Of a DNA stretch of 64,000 nucleotides, positions 10,125-19,048 are shown piece by piece. The notes below the pieces were generated by a model that saw only the letters and a program-made list of their open reading frames with translations, made no database searches and had not been told where the DNA came from. The DNA is from Snuella sedimenti (lineage in GTDB: Bacteria > Bacteroidota > Bacteroidia > Flavobacteriales > Flavobacteriaceae). The translations under genes and the position numbers were made by a program. The stretch lies in contig NZ_JAELVQ010000001.1 in assembly GCF_016428595.1 (NCBI RefSeq), positions 186,001 to 250,000 of the forward strand, read 5' to 3'. Numbering within the stretch: position 1 is the stretch's first letter; each line of letters begins with the position of its first letter.

Positions 10125-11384
10125 TCAGGGAATGTATTCATCAACCAATCTGACCATTAAATCATTTAATTTTTCAACTTCAAATTCTCCAATAGTAGGC
10201 TCCAAATGGGGATTGCCCACTCCACTATCATCAGTTATAAAAACATAGGTTCCATTGGTCAAAATTGCAAAAGAACGCATTAAATACTCTGTTGCCTTAT
10301 CTATACCTGAAGCCGTAATTGGTATTATTTTAATACCCTTTTCTGCTGCCTTAATCAAATTCAATTCTATACTTGAAATAGCTTCTTGGGTGTAATGCGG
10401 CGGAGCGTCTAACAATAGAAACATGATACGGGCTGAAGCATTATCGTTCCACGAACTTTGCGAAATAGCAACATCAAGGGCAGAATGCACAGCCTCGGGA
10501 AAATCACCACCGCCTTTGGCAGACTGGTCTGATATAAAAGAAATCAAACTTGCTTCATCGGCTTTAAAACCAAAAGGGCGGGTTACATACTCATCACCTT
10601 CGTCTCTATAAAACACAGACCCAAAACGCATTTCTAACAATGGATTCAATTCCTTTATACGTCTAATTACATTGTTTAATTCTACTTTTAAATAATCAAT
10701 TTCATCACCCATCGAACCAGTTGCATCCACAGCAATGTAAATATCAATTATTTTTTTGTTGACTATATTATTGTTTAGGGATACTTTGTTGACACCTGCT
10801 TCATACGCTAATACATTTGCAACAATACTTTCGGTTTCTCCAAATTCAACACGGGCAGATACCTTATTAAGTCCCATATCTGACCACAATGTAGCTTTGC
10901 CTTTATTATCTGTTTTGGTTTTCCAAATTTCTACGCCTCCAGACAGAAGAGTTATTTCTGCATTTGCAACTAATGATTCGTTACTATCGGTTACAAGAAA
11001 GCTGTATCTTTTTATTTTTTTAAGCTTCCATCGATTAACATCTTCATAATAGTCTTTATTACTCAACAAATCATTCCAGAAATCCCAATTATTAAGATCG
11101 TTCCATTCTCCCGCTGTTAAAACACCTGGCTCGATTTGATCGTTTGGAATGCCATCTCCCCAACTGCCACCTCCTCCACTTAGAACTTCAGAAGATAAAC
11201 TTAAAGCCGTTTCATAGAAATCAGAATTTGTTTGCGTCGATTCCGGTTCAGTTACCTCCTCAAACAAACTTGTTTTGCCATTAGCTGTTGAGTTTCCTAT
11301 TAAGCCATCGTCTTTTGAGCAGCCATAAATGATCACTATAATTGCTATTAAGGCAAATCTTACTAGTCCATTTAAACCTATCAT
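10125..11384 (-). CDS. Von Willebrand factor A domain lipoprotein
   Basis: The 419-residue protein has a lipoprotein signal peptide with Cys22 (IIYGCSKDD). A carboxypeptidase-regulatory-like beta domain lies at about 128-200 (ITLLSGGVEIWKTKTDNKG). The vWA domain occupies about 213-400, with a MIDAS motif DATGSMGD at 220-227, a variant of DxSxS, and a conserved GGGDFPEAVHSAL helix. vWA domains bind metal-bridged protein partners. It is 133 bp downstream of argH on the same strand but unrelated in function, so it is probably transcribed separately. No adjacent MoxR-type ATPase is present. Partner unknown. Confidence 0.88.
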   Translation of the reverse strand: MIGLNGLVRFALIAIIVIIYGCSKDDGLIGNSTANGKTSLFEEVTEPESTQTNSDFYETALSLSSEVLSGGGGSWGDGIPNDQIEPGVLTAGEWNDLNNWDFWNDLLSNKDYYEDVNRWKLKKIKRYSFLVTDSNESLVANAEITLLSGGVEIWKTKTDNKGKATLWSDMGLNKVSARVEFGETESIVANVLAYEAGVNKVSLNNNIVNKKIIDIYIAVDATGSMGDEIDYLKVELNNVIRRIKELNPLLEMRFGSVFYRDEGDEYVTRPFGFKADEASLISFISDQSAKGGGDFPEAVHSALDVAISQSSWNDNASARIMFLLLDAPPHYTQEAISSIELNLIKAAEKGIKIIPITASGIDKATEYLMRSFAILTNGTYVFITDDSGVGNPHLEPTIGEFEVEKLNDLMVRLVDEYIP

Positions 11385-11517
11385 AATAATGTGTTTTCAT
11401 TATAGATGGAAAAAAGCAAAAAGGTTGCGTCCTGAAGTGAAAATTGACAATAAAATAAGTGATTACAAATTTTAATATCAAACCCCAAAAGAATTCAACT
11501 TATACAAAACTCAAAAG

Positions 11518-12792
11518 TTACTCAGGAAACTTATTTCTTATTTTATCTAAACACAAATTATGGATACTCCCTTCATGGGTATGGTGTTTTGACATATCCG
11601 GAACATAAGTACCATCTTGCACCTGCCCGCCAATTTTTTGATAGGCTTCTCTAAACGTCTGCCCTTCCATTACAAGCGTGTTGATGTTATCTACTGTGAA
11701 TAAATACTTATATAAATCACTATTAATATCCACATCTTTAACGATAACCTGTTGGATAGAATAATTAAAAATATCTAAAATATCCTTGATCTCTTCGAAA
11801 GCAGCAATCATGTTTTCTTTTAATAGCTGATAATCCCTGTGATAACCACTCGGTAAATTATTAGTTATGAGAACCATTTCACTTTGTAGAGCCTGTATCT
11901 TATTACACTTGCCACGAATCAACTCGAATACATCCGGATTCTTTTTATGCGGCATAATACTACTACCTGTTGTTAACTCGTCTGGGAAAGAGACAAATCC
12001 AAAATTCTGACTCATATACAAACAAATATCCATTGCAAAGCGTGCCATTGTATTTGCCAAACTACCTAATGCTGCTGAGATCGTACGCTCATTTTTACCG
12101 CGTCCCATTTGTGCTGCCACGACGTTGTACTTCAATGTTGAAAAGGCCATCTCCTGTGTAGTAAACTCTCGGTCTATTGGAAACGAACTTCCGTAGCCAG
12201 CTGCAGAACCAAGCGGATTTTGATCTACGGTTTTAATGGCTGCATCTAACAAGAATACATCATCAATCATCAGTTCGGCATAAGCCGAAAACCATAATCC
12301 GAAAGATGAAGGCATCGCCACCTGCAAATGAGTATAACCAGGTAAGACCTTGTCTTTATAGGTTTCGGCTTGCTCAAGAAGCGTATCAAAAAGTGCTTTT
12401 GTTTTTTCTCTAACAATGTTTAAATTCTCTTTGTAATACAAATGACAGGCTACCAAAACCTGATCGTTTCTAGAACGCGCCGTATGTATCTTTTTACCAA
12501 CATCGCCCAAAGTAGCTGTTAGATCGTATTCTATTTTAGAATGTACGTCTTCAAACTGCGCATCGATAACAAATTCGCCTGATTTAATTTCATTTTCCAA
12601 AACCTGCAAACCTCCCAGCAATTGTTCTAATTCAATTGTGGTGAGTATTCCTATTTTATGCAACATCTTTGCATGTGCCTTGGAAGCAATTACATCATAC
12701 TTAGCGATATGAATATCTATTTCCCTATCGTTACCTACGGTAAATTGCTCTATTTTTTTATCGATTGATATGCCTTTGTCCCAGAGTTTCAT
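11518..12792 (-). CDS. argH: Argininosuccinate lyase
   Basis: This protein of 424 residues cleaves argininosuccinate to arginine and fumarate, the last step of arginine synthesis. The fumarase/aspartase superfamily signature GSSIMPHKKNPD (the catalytic Ser loop) is present near residue 280, together with ARSRNDQV (substrate binding) and TAEEH-equivalent sequence in the helical core. The length is slightly short for the family (about 450-460), with a compact C-terminus. It is the last gene of the arginine operon, 55 bp after argE. Start at 12792 is the first ATG and matches the family N-terminus MKLWDKG. Confidence 0.96.
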   Translation of the reverse strand: MKLWDKGISIDKKIEQFTVGNDREIDIHIAKYDVIASKAHAKMLHKIGILTTIELEQLLGGLQVLENEIKSGEFVIDAQFEDVHSKIEYDLTATLGDVGKKIHTARSRNDQVLVACHLYYKENLNIVREKTKALFDTLLEQAETYKDKVLPGYTHLQVAMPSSFGLWFSAYAELMIDDVFLLDAAIKTVDQNPLGSAAGYGSSFPIDREFTTQEMAFSTLKYNVVAAQMGRGKNERTISAALGSLANTMARFAMDICLYMSQNFGFVSFPDELTTGSSIMPHKKNPDVFELIRGKCNKIQALQSEMVLITNNLPSGYHRDYQLLKENMIAAFEEIKDILDIFNYSIQQVIVKDVDINSDLYKYLFTVDNINTLVMEGQTFREAYQKIGGQVQDGTYVPDMSKHHTHEGSIHNLCLDKIRNKFPE

Positions 12793-12847
12793 TGTCTATA
12801 TGTTTATTCGTTTATGTGTTGATTTGTTTAATTGCTTAATAAAAAAA

Positions 12848-13918
12848 CTACTTAACAATTACACGATTCAACAATTCTACGTAAATATTTATTCCTTCTT
12901 CAATTTCATTAAGATAAATAAATTCATCTGCCGAATGCGAGCGCGTACTATCACCAGGCCCCAATTTTAATGATGGACATGTTAGTACCGCCTGATCGGA
13001 TAACGTTGGTGATCCGTACGTCGTTCTTCCCATGGCCACACCAGCTTTAACCAAATCGTGATCCATTGGAATGGACGATGAATTTAAACGTAAACTTCGT
13101 GGTGTGATACTAGTACACGGTGATTGTGTTTGCAATATCTCTGCAATTTCAGCATTGGTATAGGCATCATTTACACGTACATCGATCACCAAATCTACAT
13201 GCCCCGGCACTACGTTATGTTGCGAACCCGCATTAATTTGTGTTACGGTTAACTTTACATCGCCTAAAGCCTCAGATCCTTTTTTAAACTTAAAATCTTT
13301 AAACCACTGCAAGACATCAATCGCTTTGTAAATGGCATTATTATCGTTTGGATGGGCGGCATGACTTGGTGTTCCTGCAACAACAGCATCAAAAACTACC
13401 AAGCCTTTTTCGGCTACTGCTAAATTCATCAAGGTTGGCTCTCCAACAATGGCTACATCAACTTTAGGAATGATGGGCAGCATACTGTTCAAGCCATTTG
13501 GCCCGCTGCTTTCCTCTTCTGCTGAAGCAACAATAACCAAATTGTACTTTAAATCTTTATGGTTGTAAAAATAAGTAAACGTCGCTATTAAAGACACCAA
13601 GCATCCACCTGCATCGTTGCTTCCCAATCCAAATAATTTACCATCTTCAACAATCGCTTTAAACGGATCTTTTGTGTAAGCACTATTTGGTTTAACGGTA
13701 TCGTGATGCGAGTTTAACAGTAAAGTTGGTTTACTTGCATCGAAATACTTGTTAACAGCCCAAACATTATTTTGTGTGCGTTTATAGTCGATATTGTAAC
13801 GCTTAAACCAAGCCTCAATATGCAATGCCGTTTGGTCTTCTTCCGAAGAAAAAGACTGTGTTTCTATTAATTGTTTTAATAGCGCAATCGCATCGCTTGT
13901 CAATTCTTGTTGCGTCAT
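12848..13918 (-). CDS. argE: M20 metallopeptidase: N-acyl-ornithine/citrulline deacylase (argE-type)
   Basis: The 356-residue protein belongs to the di-zinc M20 amidohydrolase family. Metal and catalytic motifs are LLNSHHDTVKP (about 81-91), GLGSNDAGG (metal-bridging Asp) and ASAEEESSG (general base Glu). In this pathway the carbamoyltransferase acts on an N-acylated ornithine, so the hydrolase should remove the acyl group from N-acylcitrulline rather than from ornithine. Its start codon is one base after the argB stop, indicating translational coupling. Deacylase class is firm; acetyl versus succinyl specificity is inferred from the carbamoyltransferase upstream. Confidence 0.9.
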   Translation of the reverse strand: MTQQELTSDAIALLKQLIETQSFSSEEDQTALHIEAWFKRYNIDYKRTQNNVWAVNKYFDASKPTLLLNSHHDTVKPNSAYTKDPFKAIVEDGKLFGLGSNDAGGCLVSLIATFTYFYNHKDLKYNLVIVASAEEESSGPNGLNSMLPIIPKVDVAIVGEPTLMNLAVAEKGLVVFDAVVAGTPSHAAHPNDNNAIYKAIDVLQWFKDFKFKKGSEALGDVKLTVTQINAGSQHNVVPGHVDLVIDVRVNDAYTNAEIAEILQTQSPCTSITPRSLRLNSSSIPMDHDLVKAGVAMGRTTYGSPTLSDQAVLTCPSLKLGPGDSTRSHSADEFIYLNEIEEGINIYVELLNRVIVK

Positions 13919-13919
13919 A

Positions 13920-14696
13920 TTATAAGGTTATGGTTGTAAAACTATCATTTTCTTGGGTCAACATGGACGTATTCCCCATATTTATACTTTTTACGCCATT
14001 ATTTAATGCGTCGAAACAATTTTCTAATTTTGGCAACATGCCATCGGCAATAATACCTTGCTCCAACAACTCTCCATATCGTTTAGTATCGATGTGTTTA
14101 ATGACCGAGTTTTTATCGTTTATGTCTTCTAAAACACCATTGAGTTCGAAACAATAGTAAATAGACGTTTCATACAGGTTACTCATACCAACTGCTATTT
14201 GCGAGGTAATAGTATCTGCATTTGTGTTTAAAAGCTGGCCGTGACCATCATGGGTAATCGCACAAAAAACGGGCGTAAAATCGGCTTCAATCAATTTGTT
14301 AACCGACTTATATGCCACACGTTTTACATCACCTACAAATCCGAAATCGACTTCTTTTACAGGACGTTTATCAGAAGTGATGCTATTCGCATCGGCTCCA
14401 GTTAATCCAATGGCATCTACATTTAAGGCTTGGAGCTGTGCTACAATATTTTTGTTAACCAAACCGCCATAAACCATTGTAATCACTTCCAAGGTCTCGG
14501 CATCGGTGATACGGCGACCATTAACCATTTTAGATTCAATACCTAATTTTGAAGCGATATGTGTAGCACGTTTACCGCCTCCATGCACCAAAATTTTCTT
14601 TCCTTCTAAGTTTGAAAACAACTTTAAAAATGCCTTTAAAGCGGTAGAGTCTTCAATAATGTTTCCTCCTATTTTTACTATGGATAGCTTTTCCAT
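13920..14696 (-). CDS. argB: N-acylglutamate kinase
   Basis: The 258-residue amino acid kinase family member carries KIGGNIIED (ATP-binding Lys/Gly), the glycine loop HGGGKRATHIASKLG (about 39-53), NGRRITD and the C-terminal DGMLPKLENC segment, all characteristic of ArgB. It phosphorylates N-acylglutamate in the cytoplasm. No N-terminal extension of the arginine-inhibited hexameric type is visible, suggesting a dimeric enzyme. It is located between argF' and argE and ends one base before argE. Confidence 0.94.
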   Translation of the reverse strand: MEKLSIVKIGGNIIEDSTALKAFLKLFSNLEGKKILVHGGGKRATHIASKLGIESKMVNGRRITDAETLEVITMVYGGLVNKNIVAQLQALNVDAIGLTGADANSITSDKRPVKEVDFGFVGDVKRVAYKSVNKLIEADFTPVFCAITHDGHGQLLNTNADTITSQIAVGMSNLYETSIYYCFELNGVLEDINDKNSVIKHIDTKRYGELLEQGIIADGMLPKLENCFDALNNGVKSINMGNTSMLTQENDSFTTITL

Positions 14697-14710
14697 ATAT
14701 CATTTAATTT

Positions 14711-14784
14711 GTCATTGGAGCATCAACGAAGTAAACTGTTTCTGGTGAAGAGATTGCTTCAATCGTGCCTCTTTCGCAATGACG
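14711..14784. repeat. REP-like palindromic repeat between argF' and argB
   Basis: The segment starts GTCATTGGAGCATCAACGAAG and ends TCTTTCGCAATGAC, with inner parts GAAGAGATTGCTTC. Read on the minus strand it gives the familiar Bacteroidota motif GTCATTGCGAAAGAGGCACG...GAAGCAATCTC. Ends GTCATTG/CAATGAC are inverted repeats, so the transcript would fold into a long imperfect hairpin between two operon genes. A related copy is at 20010-20092. Confidence 0.65.
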
Positions 14785-14792
14785 TTCATTTC

Positions 14793-15734
14793 TTAATTAT
14801 TACTTTCTAATATTTTTTTAAGCACCAATTGCGCTGCATATGTTCTATTGTTAGCTTGTTCAATAACTAGTGAGCTATCACTATCTAAAACGGCATCTTC
14901 AACAATAACATTACGTCTTACGGGTAAACAGTGCATAAATTTGGCATCGCCTAATTTTTCTTTGGTAATCATCCAATTGGGATCGGTATTCAATACTTTT
15001 CCGTAGTTCTCATAACTACTCCAGTTCTTAACATAAACAAAATCGGCATCCTTGAACGCTTCTTCTTGGTCGTGAACCACAGAGGTGTTCCCCACAACAT
15101 CAGGACTTAAATTATACCCTTCTGGATTGGTGATTACAAAATCGACATCCATTTTCTGCATGGCTTGGGTAAAGCTATTGGCTACGGCATGTGGCAGGGC
15201 CTTTATATGTGGCGCCCAGCTTAACACCACTTTGGGCCGTGTTTTTTTGGCGTGTTCTGAAATCGTAATCGCATCGGTTAGGGCCTGCAACGGATGCCCC
15301 GTTGCACTTTCCATATTCACAAGCGGCACGGAAGCATATTTTTTAAAGGCATTCAAAACCTCTTCACTTTCATCCTTTACTTTATCGGTAAGTGTTGGAA
15401 ACGCTCTAACAGCAATAATATCACAATATTGTGACACCACTGCCGCCGCTTCTTTGATATGTTCGGCAGTCTTGCCATTCATCACGGTACCATCACCAAA
15501 CTCGATACCCCAGGCGTCTCCTGAAACATTCATTACAATTGGGTTCATCCCCAAATTTAAAGCTGCCTTTTGCGTACTTAAACGCGTACGCAGACTAGAA
15601 TTAAAGAATAACAAACCAAGTGTTTTATTACGTCCTAATTCCAAATGCTTTAAGGGGTTGGACTTTAATGTTTTTGCTTCCTCAATCCAAGAATTGATGT
15701 TATCTATATCATGTATGGAGGTGTAATGTTTCAT
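14793..15734 (-). CDS. argF': N-acylornithine carbamoyltransferase (succinylornithine type predicted)
   Basis: The 313-residue protein transfers a carbamoyl group to an N-acylated ornithine. Carbamoyl-phosphate binding is shown by NSSLRTRLST (about 45-54) and the C-terminal HCLPVRR motif. The segment NGKTAEH places Ala90 at the position where Xanthomonas acetylornithine carbamoyltransferase has Glu92 and Bacteroides fragilis succinylornithine carbamoyltransferase has Pro90. From what is known of that site, small or nonpolar residues favour N-succinylornithine. The presence of a linked M20 deacylase and N-acyl kinase supports the acylated route. It follows proB by 55 bp. Confidence 0.92.
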   Translation of the reverse strand: MKHYTSIHDIDNINSWIEEAKTLKSNPLKHLELGRNKTLGLLFFNSSLRTRLSTQKAALNLGMNPIVMNVSGDAWGIEFGDGTVMNGKTAEHIKEAAAVVSQYCDIIAVRAFPTLTDKVKDESEEVLNAFKKYASVPLVNMESATGHPLQALTDAITISEHAKKTRPKVVLSWAPHIKALPHAVANSFTQAMQKMDVDFVITNPEGYNLSPDVVGNTSVVHDQEEAFKDADFVYVKNWSSYENYGKVLNTDPNWMITKEKLGDAKFMHCLPVRRNVIVEDAVLDSDSSLVIEQANNRTYAAQLVLKKILESNN

Positions 15735-15754
15735 TTTTTTTCCTTTTATTTGTT

Positions 15755-15790
15755 AGACTTGTTAGTTTTTTTTTAGAACCTAACAGGTCT
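15755..15790 (-). promoter_or_regulatory. Intercistronic hairpin between proB and argF'
   Basis: AGACTTGTTAG (15755-15765) and CTAACAGGTCT (15780-15790) are complementary apart from one position that can form a G-U pair on one strand. The loop is T-rich on the plus strand. The right arm reaches the first base of the proB stop codon. It could protect or process the transcript or partially terminate; sequence does not choose. Confidence 0.55.
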
Positions 15791-16551
15791 TATTTAATTT
15801 TGGTATACGCTACCTTATTCTCGATGGCGTTCAATATAAACTGATCTTCCAACCCGTTGACTATCCAGGTTTCTATATTAGATTTTTTGGCCACAGCGGC
15901 CGCCTCTATTTTCGATTGCATCCCGCCACTACCATGTGATGACTTCGAATTTACCACTTCACGCTGCAAAGCTTCAAAATCCTCAACAACTTCTATGGTT
16001 TTTGGCGCACCATTTTCCATCGACTCTTTTGTATAAATACCATTGGTATTGGTAGCAACAATAAATAAATCAGCATTCAATAAAGAAGCCGTTAAAGCAC
16101 CTAATTTATCATTATCGCCAAATTTAATCTCATCGGTCGCCACGGTATCATTTTCATTGATTATAGGAATGTAATTATTATTTACCAGTACGTTAATGGT
16201 ATTGACAATATTGGTCCTACTTTCCTTTTTTTCAAAATCGGAATACGATAATAAACACTGAGAAGTCAATAAGCCATATTCTCTAAAGATTTCCTGATAA
16301 ATTCTTATTAAATGTGGCTGACCTATAGATGCCAAGGCTTGCTTTACAAAAACATCCTTTTGCTTACTTTCTAACTTAACAAACTGTTTGGCCACTGCAA
16401 TGGCACCCGAACTAACAATAATAAACTCATGCGTATCTTGAAGTTGGGCAATTTGACTTGCTAAGTCTTCAATTTTGCCCCTTGAGATATTATTGGTTTC
16501 CTTAGTAAGCGTATTGGAACCTATTTTGAGTAAAATACGTTTTTTCTTCAT
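15790..16551 (-). CDS. proB: Glutamate 5-kinase lacking the PUA domain
   Basis: The 253-residue protein makes glutamyl-5-phosphate, the first step of proline synthesis. It carries KIGSNTL at the N-terminus, VSSGAIAVAKQ (about 45-55), INENDTVA and GDNDKLGA (about 145-152), and SHGSGGMQSKIEAA, as expected for the amino acid kinase domain of ProB. The enzyme of E. coli has an additional PUA domain of about 100 residues at the C-terminus, absent here, so regulation by proline may differ. It lies between proA and argF' within the arginine operon. Confidence 0.94.
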   Translation of the reverse strand: MKKKRILLKIGSNTLTKETNNISRGKIEDLASQIAQLQDTHEFIIVSSGAIAVAKQFVKLESKQKDVFVKQALASIGQPHLIRIYQEIFREYGLLTSQCLLSYSDFEKKESRTNIVNTINVLVNNNYIPIINENDTVATDEIKFGDNDKLGALTASLLNADLFIVATNTNGIYTKESMENGAPKTIEVVEDFEALQREVVNSKSSHGSGGMQSKIEAAAVAKKSNIETWIVNGLEDQFILNAIENKVAYTKIK

Positions 16552-16643
16552 CTATTTTAAACTTCAACTCCTTAAAAGTAGTCTTTTATCATTATGGACT
16601 ATCGTAAGCCTATTTTTTAAATGCCCATTATAGGGCTTGCATG

Positions 16644-17840
16644 CTATCGTATTTGTCCATTACCATGAACATACCACTTATTGGTTACTAAATGTTGCAG
16701 TCCTATAGGTCCGCGTTGGTGCAATTTATCAGTACTAATCGCCAATTCGCCTCCAAGCCCTAACTGGCCACCATCGGTAAAACGGGTCGACGCATTATGA
16801 TAAACCGCTGCGGTATCTACATTTTCCATAAACACTTTAGCTTCATTTTCATTAGTTGTAATGATAGACGACGAGTGCCCTCCCGAATATTTATTAATCA
16901 TGGCTATGGCTTCTTGCGTCGAGTCTATTTCGGCAATGGCTATTTTAAAATCTAAAAACTCTTGATACCAAATAGCATCCGATTGGATAGCTTCGACCTC
17001 ATCGTATGCCGCTAACGTTTCATCTCCTAAAATTTGAACTTCAAAAGCCTTTAGCTTAGCGATTAAAGTCTTTATAAATACTTCTTTATTAGGGAGGTTT
17101 TTATCAATAAGCACTTTATCTAAAGCATTACACGCAGATATTTTTGCCGTCTTGGCATTTTCTATTACATCTAATGCTATTTGCTGATCGGCCGCCTTAT
17201 GCACATATACAAAGTTATTACCTCGGCCACTAACAATAACCGGACAGGTAGCATGTTGTTTTACAAAAGCTATTAAGCGTTCACCTCCTCTAGGAACTAT
17301 TAAATCGACTTGTTGCGTCGGTTTTTCCAAAAAGGCCTGTGTTTCGGTTCGGTTATATTGTAAATATTCTACCCATTCTGTCGATGCACCATACGTTTGC
17401 AACGCTTCATGCCATAAGGCAACTATTTTTAAGTTGGATTTAGTGGATTCCTTCCCGCCTTTTAATAAAATTTTATTACCAGATTTAAAAGCTATACCCG
17501 CAGCCTCGACGGTTACATCTGGACGCGATTCGTAAATAATTAATACGGTTCCAAACGAAGCTGTTTTATTATAAACCTGCATCCCATTATCGTGCTTAAA
17601 ACTAAAACGCTCAACCCCCACAGGGTCTTCTTGTGAAGCCAAATGTGTTACCGAAGCTATCATTTCGTCTACTTTAGCATCATTTACTTTTAAACGATCG
17701 TACATGGAAATATCATCACCATCATAGGCTTCTAAATCACCTTTATTAATAGCTATAATGGCAGCACGTTCTCTTTCTAAAAGCGTCGCCATTTTTAATA
17801 ATACAGCGTTTCTTGTTTCAATTGATAATAAGGTATTCAT
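16644..17840 (-). CDS. proA: Glutamate-5-semialdehyde dehydrogenase (gamma-glutamyl phosphate reductase)
   Basis: The 398-residue product reduces glutamyl-5-phosphate to glutamate semialdehyde with NADPH. Family features include IIYESRPDVTVEAA (about 101-114), LKGGKES, and the catalytic cysteine in AKISACNALDKVL near residue 238; a C-terminal HNASTRFTDG and LGLGGELAISTDKLHQRGP segment is typical of ProA. It lies 61 bp downstream of argD and 92 bp upstream of proB. A short imperfect AAGCCT/AGGGCTT inverted repeat lies in the proA-proB gap (about 16602-16640). Confidence 0.95.
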   Translation of the reverse strand: MNTLLSIETRNAVLLKMATLLERERAAIIAINKGDLEAYDGDDISMYDRLKVNDAKVDEMIASVTHLASQEDPVGVERFSFKHDNGMQVYNKTASFGTVLIIYESRPDVTVEAAGIAFKSGNKILLKGGKESTKSNLKIVALWHEALQTYGASTEWVEYLQYNRTETQAFLEKPTQQVDLIVPRGGERLIAFVKQHATCPVIVSGRGNNFVYVHKAADQQIALDVIENAKTAKISACNALDKVLIDKNLPNKEVFIKTLIAKLKAFEVQILGDETLAAYDEVEAIQSDAIWYQEFLDFKIAIAEIDSTQEAIAMINKYSGGHSSSIITTNENEAKVFMENVDTAAVYHNASTRFTDGGQLGLGGELAISTDKLHQRGPIGLQHLVTNKWYVHGNGQIR

Positions 17841-17901
17841 TTTTTAATTTCTTAATTTCAAAGCTTCAAATACTCTAAGATTGAAGCTATGTTACTTTGT
17901 T

Positions 17902-19047
17902 TTATTTTTCAACTCCTACCAATGTCAGTACTTTTTTAAGTGCCTCAAAAAACTGGTCTACATGTTCTTTTTTAATGGTTAACGGTGGCAGAATACGTAA
18001 CACATTAGGATTTTTAGCACTTCCCGTAAATATATTGTGTTTAAAAATGAGTTCTTTTCTCAAGTCTGCAATAGGAAAGTTAAACTCCATACCTAGCATC
18101 AGCCCACGACCTTTTAACTGCTTTACCTCTGGAATGGCTTGAGCTTTTTCCACAAAATAAGCTGAAATCTCCTCTGCATTTTGCATAAGGTTTTCGGTAT
18201 CCATAACCTCTAAAACAGCTAATGCAGCAGCACAGGCCAGATGGTTCCCTCCAAACGTGGTTCCCAACAAACCATAAGACGCTTGTATATTAGGATGGAT
18301 TAATATACCTCCTACCGGAAAGCCATTGCCCATTCCTTTAGCCATGGAAATAATATCGGGTACTATCCCATGCTTTTGAAAGGCAAAAAAATCGCCCGTA
18401 CGTCCATAACCGCACTGAATTTCGTCGGCTATATACAAAGCACCATGCTGTTTGCATAAGACACTTAACGTTTGGTAAAAATCGGTTGAAGCTTCATCCA
18501 ATCCACCTATACCTTGTATACCTTCTACAATAACAGCACAAACATCTCCTGCTTTTAAAGCTGATTCAACCGCCTCAGCATCACCTAAGTCTGCAAAAAC
18601 CACCTCTTGTTGTGCATTGATCGGTGCTATAATTTTAGGATTATCGGTCGCTGCTACCGCTGCCGATGTGCGTCCGTGAAAACCATTTTTAAAGGCTATT
18701 ACTTTTTTCTTTCCAGTATGGAACGATGCTAGTTTTAATGCATTTTCATTGGCTTCTGCCCCGGAGTTACATAAAAACAAGTGGTAATCTTCACAATCTG
18801 AAAGTTTCCCCAGCTTGTCGGCCAAAGCTACTTGCAAGGGGTTTTGAATGGAATTACTATAAAACCCTAATTCTTCCAGTTGTTTACTTATTTTAGCAAC
18901 ATAAGTTGGGTGCGAATGTCCTATGGAAATCACGGCATGTCCTCCATAAAGATCCAGATATTGTGTTCCTTTTTCATCATAAACCCAAACATCCTTAGCT
19001 TTTACGGGTGTTACATCATATAATGGATAAACGTCAAATAATGGCAT
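17902..19047 (-). CDS. argD: N-acylornithine aminotransferase (class III PLP enzyme)
   Basis: The protein converts N-acylglutamate semialdehyde to N-acylornithine. I choose the ATG at 19047 (MPLFDVYPLYDV), which leaves one base after the proC stop; an in-frame ATG at 19080 would add 11 basic residues overlapping proC and is less like the family. Motifs are NSGAEANENALKLA (about 97-110), the PLP aspartate in ADEIQCGYGRTG, the PLP lysine in SMAKGMGNG, and TFGGNHLACAAAL. It is about 381 residues, normal for ArgD. Tight spacing to proC implies coupling. Confidence 0.94.
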   Translation of the reverse strand: MPLFDVYPLYDVTPVKAKDVWVYDEKGTQYLDLYGGHAVISIGHSHPTYVAKISKQLEELGFYSNSIQNPLQVALADKLGKLSDCEDYHLFLCNSGAEANENALKLASFHTGKKKVIAFKNGFHGRTSAAVAATDNPKIIAPINAQQEVVFADLGDAEAVESALKAGDVCAVIVEGIQGIGGLDEASTDFYQTLSVLCKQHGALYIADEIQCGYGRTGDFFAFQKHGIVPDIISMAKGMGNGFPVGGILIHPNIQASYGLLGTTFGGNHLACAAALAVLEVMDTENLMQNAEEISAYFVEKAQAIPEVKQLKGRGLMLGMEFNFPIADLRKELIFKHNIFTGSAKNPNVLRILPPLTIKKEHVDQFFEALKKVLTLVGVEK

Positions 19048-19048
19048 T

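Noticed and set aside
15085-15726. 213-codon open frame opposite argF'
   Set aside because: It overlaps a conserved enzyme gene completely, has no recognisable domain and is explained by codon bias on the complementary strand.
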